Origin: an uncultured Phycisphaerales bacterium
GTDB lineage: Bacteria; Planctomycetota; Phycisphaerae; WQYP01
Reading direction: 5' to 3'
DNA length: 22,121 nt
Assembly: GCA_903868035.1 (NCBI GenBank)
Contig: CAIPTQ010000147.1
Coordinates: 1-22,121, forward strand
The notes beneath the pieces were generated by a model. That model was given only the letters and a program-made list of their open reading frames with translations, made no database searches and had not been told where the DNA came from. This document shows positions 21,959 through 22,121 of this stretch, one piece after another; position 1 is the stretch's first letter; the number at the start of each line of letters is the position of its first letter. The position numbers were made by a program, and so were the translations under genes.

Positions 21959-22121
21959 AGTCGGCCCTTTCGATGGCGGTCTCAAAAGAGCCCCATTACC
22001 CATCCTGTCGCGCAGCGCCCAGAAAGCCCGGCCCCCCGGCACTCTGGGTAATTTACCGTGACAGACCGCCAACCCACCCCACACGCCTTGGCGGTGTCCC
22101 CCGCTCACCCCACCACCCCCA
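21959..22121. other. non-coding right edge
   Basis: 163 bp after the last gene. An imperfect hairpin (ACACGCC-TT-GGCGGTGT, 22081-22097) is visible. I see no gene on either strand that I can support. Confidence 0.4.

Noticed and set aside
21896..22108. 70-codon minus-strand ORF at the right edge
   Set aside because: No ribosome site and an Arg/Gly/Pro-rich product without features; overlaps the end of the plus-strand gene.

Overview
The window reads as a high-GC chromosomal segment from a free-living bacterium of the Planctomycetes/PVC type, most likely near the Phycisphaerae. This is an inference from gene content and style: a BlaI repressor paired with an oversized M56 membrane peptidase, Ala/Pro/Lys-rich protein tails, heptamer-type intergenic repeats and scattered orphan genes. 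No rRNA or tRNA gene was seen, so the placement is tentative.

Left part (1-4577), accessory. A truncated secreted-protein gene enters from the left edge. It is followed by a PIN-domain toxin with its antitoxin, a secreted PL22-type oligogalacturonate lyase, a PIG-L/BshB1-type deacetylase, a hicBA module, and a MazF-type toxin behind a small acidic protein I do not recognise. That makes three unrelated toxin-antitoxin loci in 4.5 kb. The hicBA genes lie between two exact 47-bp copies of the 5' part of the deacetylase gene. The outer copy is a remnant with its own, divergent start region. This looks like an integration or duplication event that replaced the gene's 5' end.

Middle part (4588-13712), core metabolism and translation. 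Citrate synthase (minus strand) is divergent from an orphan MalK/UgpC-type ABC ATPase. A strong promoter-like sequence sits inside the 3' end of the ATPase gene and would produce a leader of about 430 nt ahead of nusA. The leader is packed with inverted repeats, including two mutually exclusive hairpins and a tiny ORF with a perfect Shine-Dalgarno. nusA, infB (UUG start), ylxP (DUF503), rbfA and a degenerate HhH-GPD (endonuclease III-like) gene follow on one strand as a probable operon. Palindromic heptamers separate infB from ylxP. Three 30-bp hairpin repeats with a compensatory base-pair change separate ylxP from rbfA.

Right part (13713-22121). A BlaI/MecI-type repressor and a 1457-residue M56 peptidase fused to carboxypeptidase-regulatory-like repeats form a coupled pair. 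It is preceded by a promoter flanked and overlapped by two GTTA-N6-TAAC palindromes, 44 bp apart. Next come a TIM-barrel, glycosidase-like cytosolic protein, a tandem heptamer array, a pyruvoyl-dependent arginine decarboxylase homologue in which the residue expected to become the pyruvoyl group is glycine, and an unrecognised helical protein.

The best candidates for something undescribed are the hicBA insertion into the deacetylase gene, the structured nusA leader, the MazF partner protein, and the altered decarboxylase.
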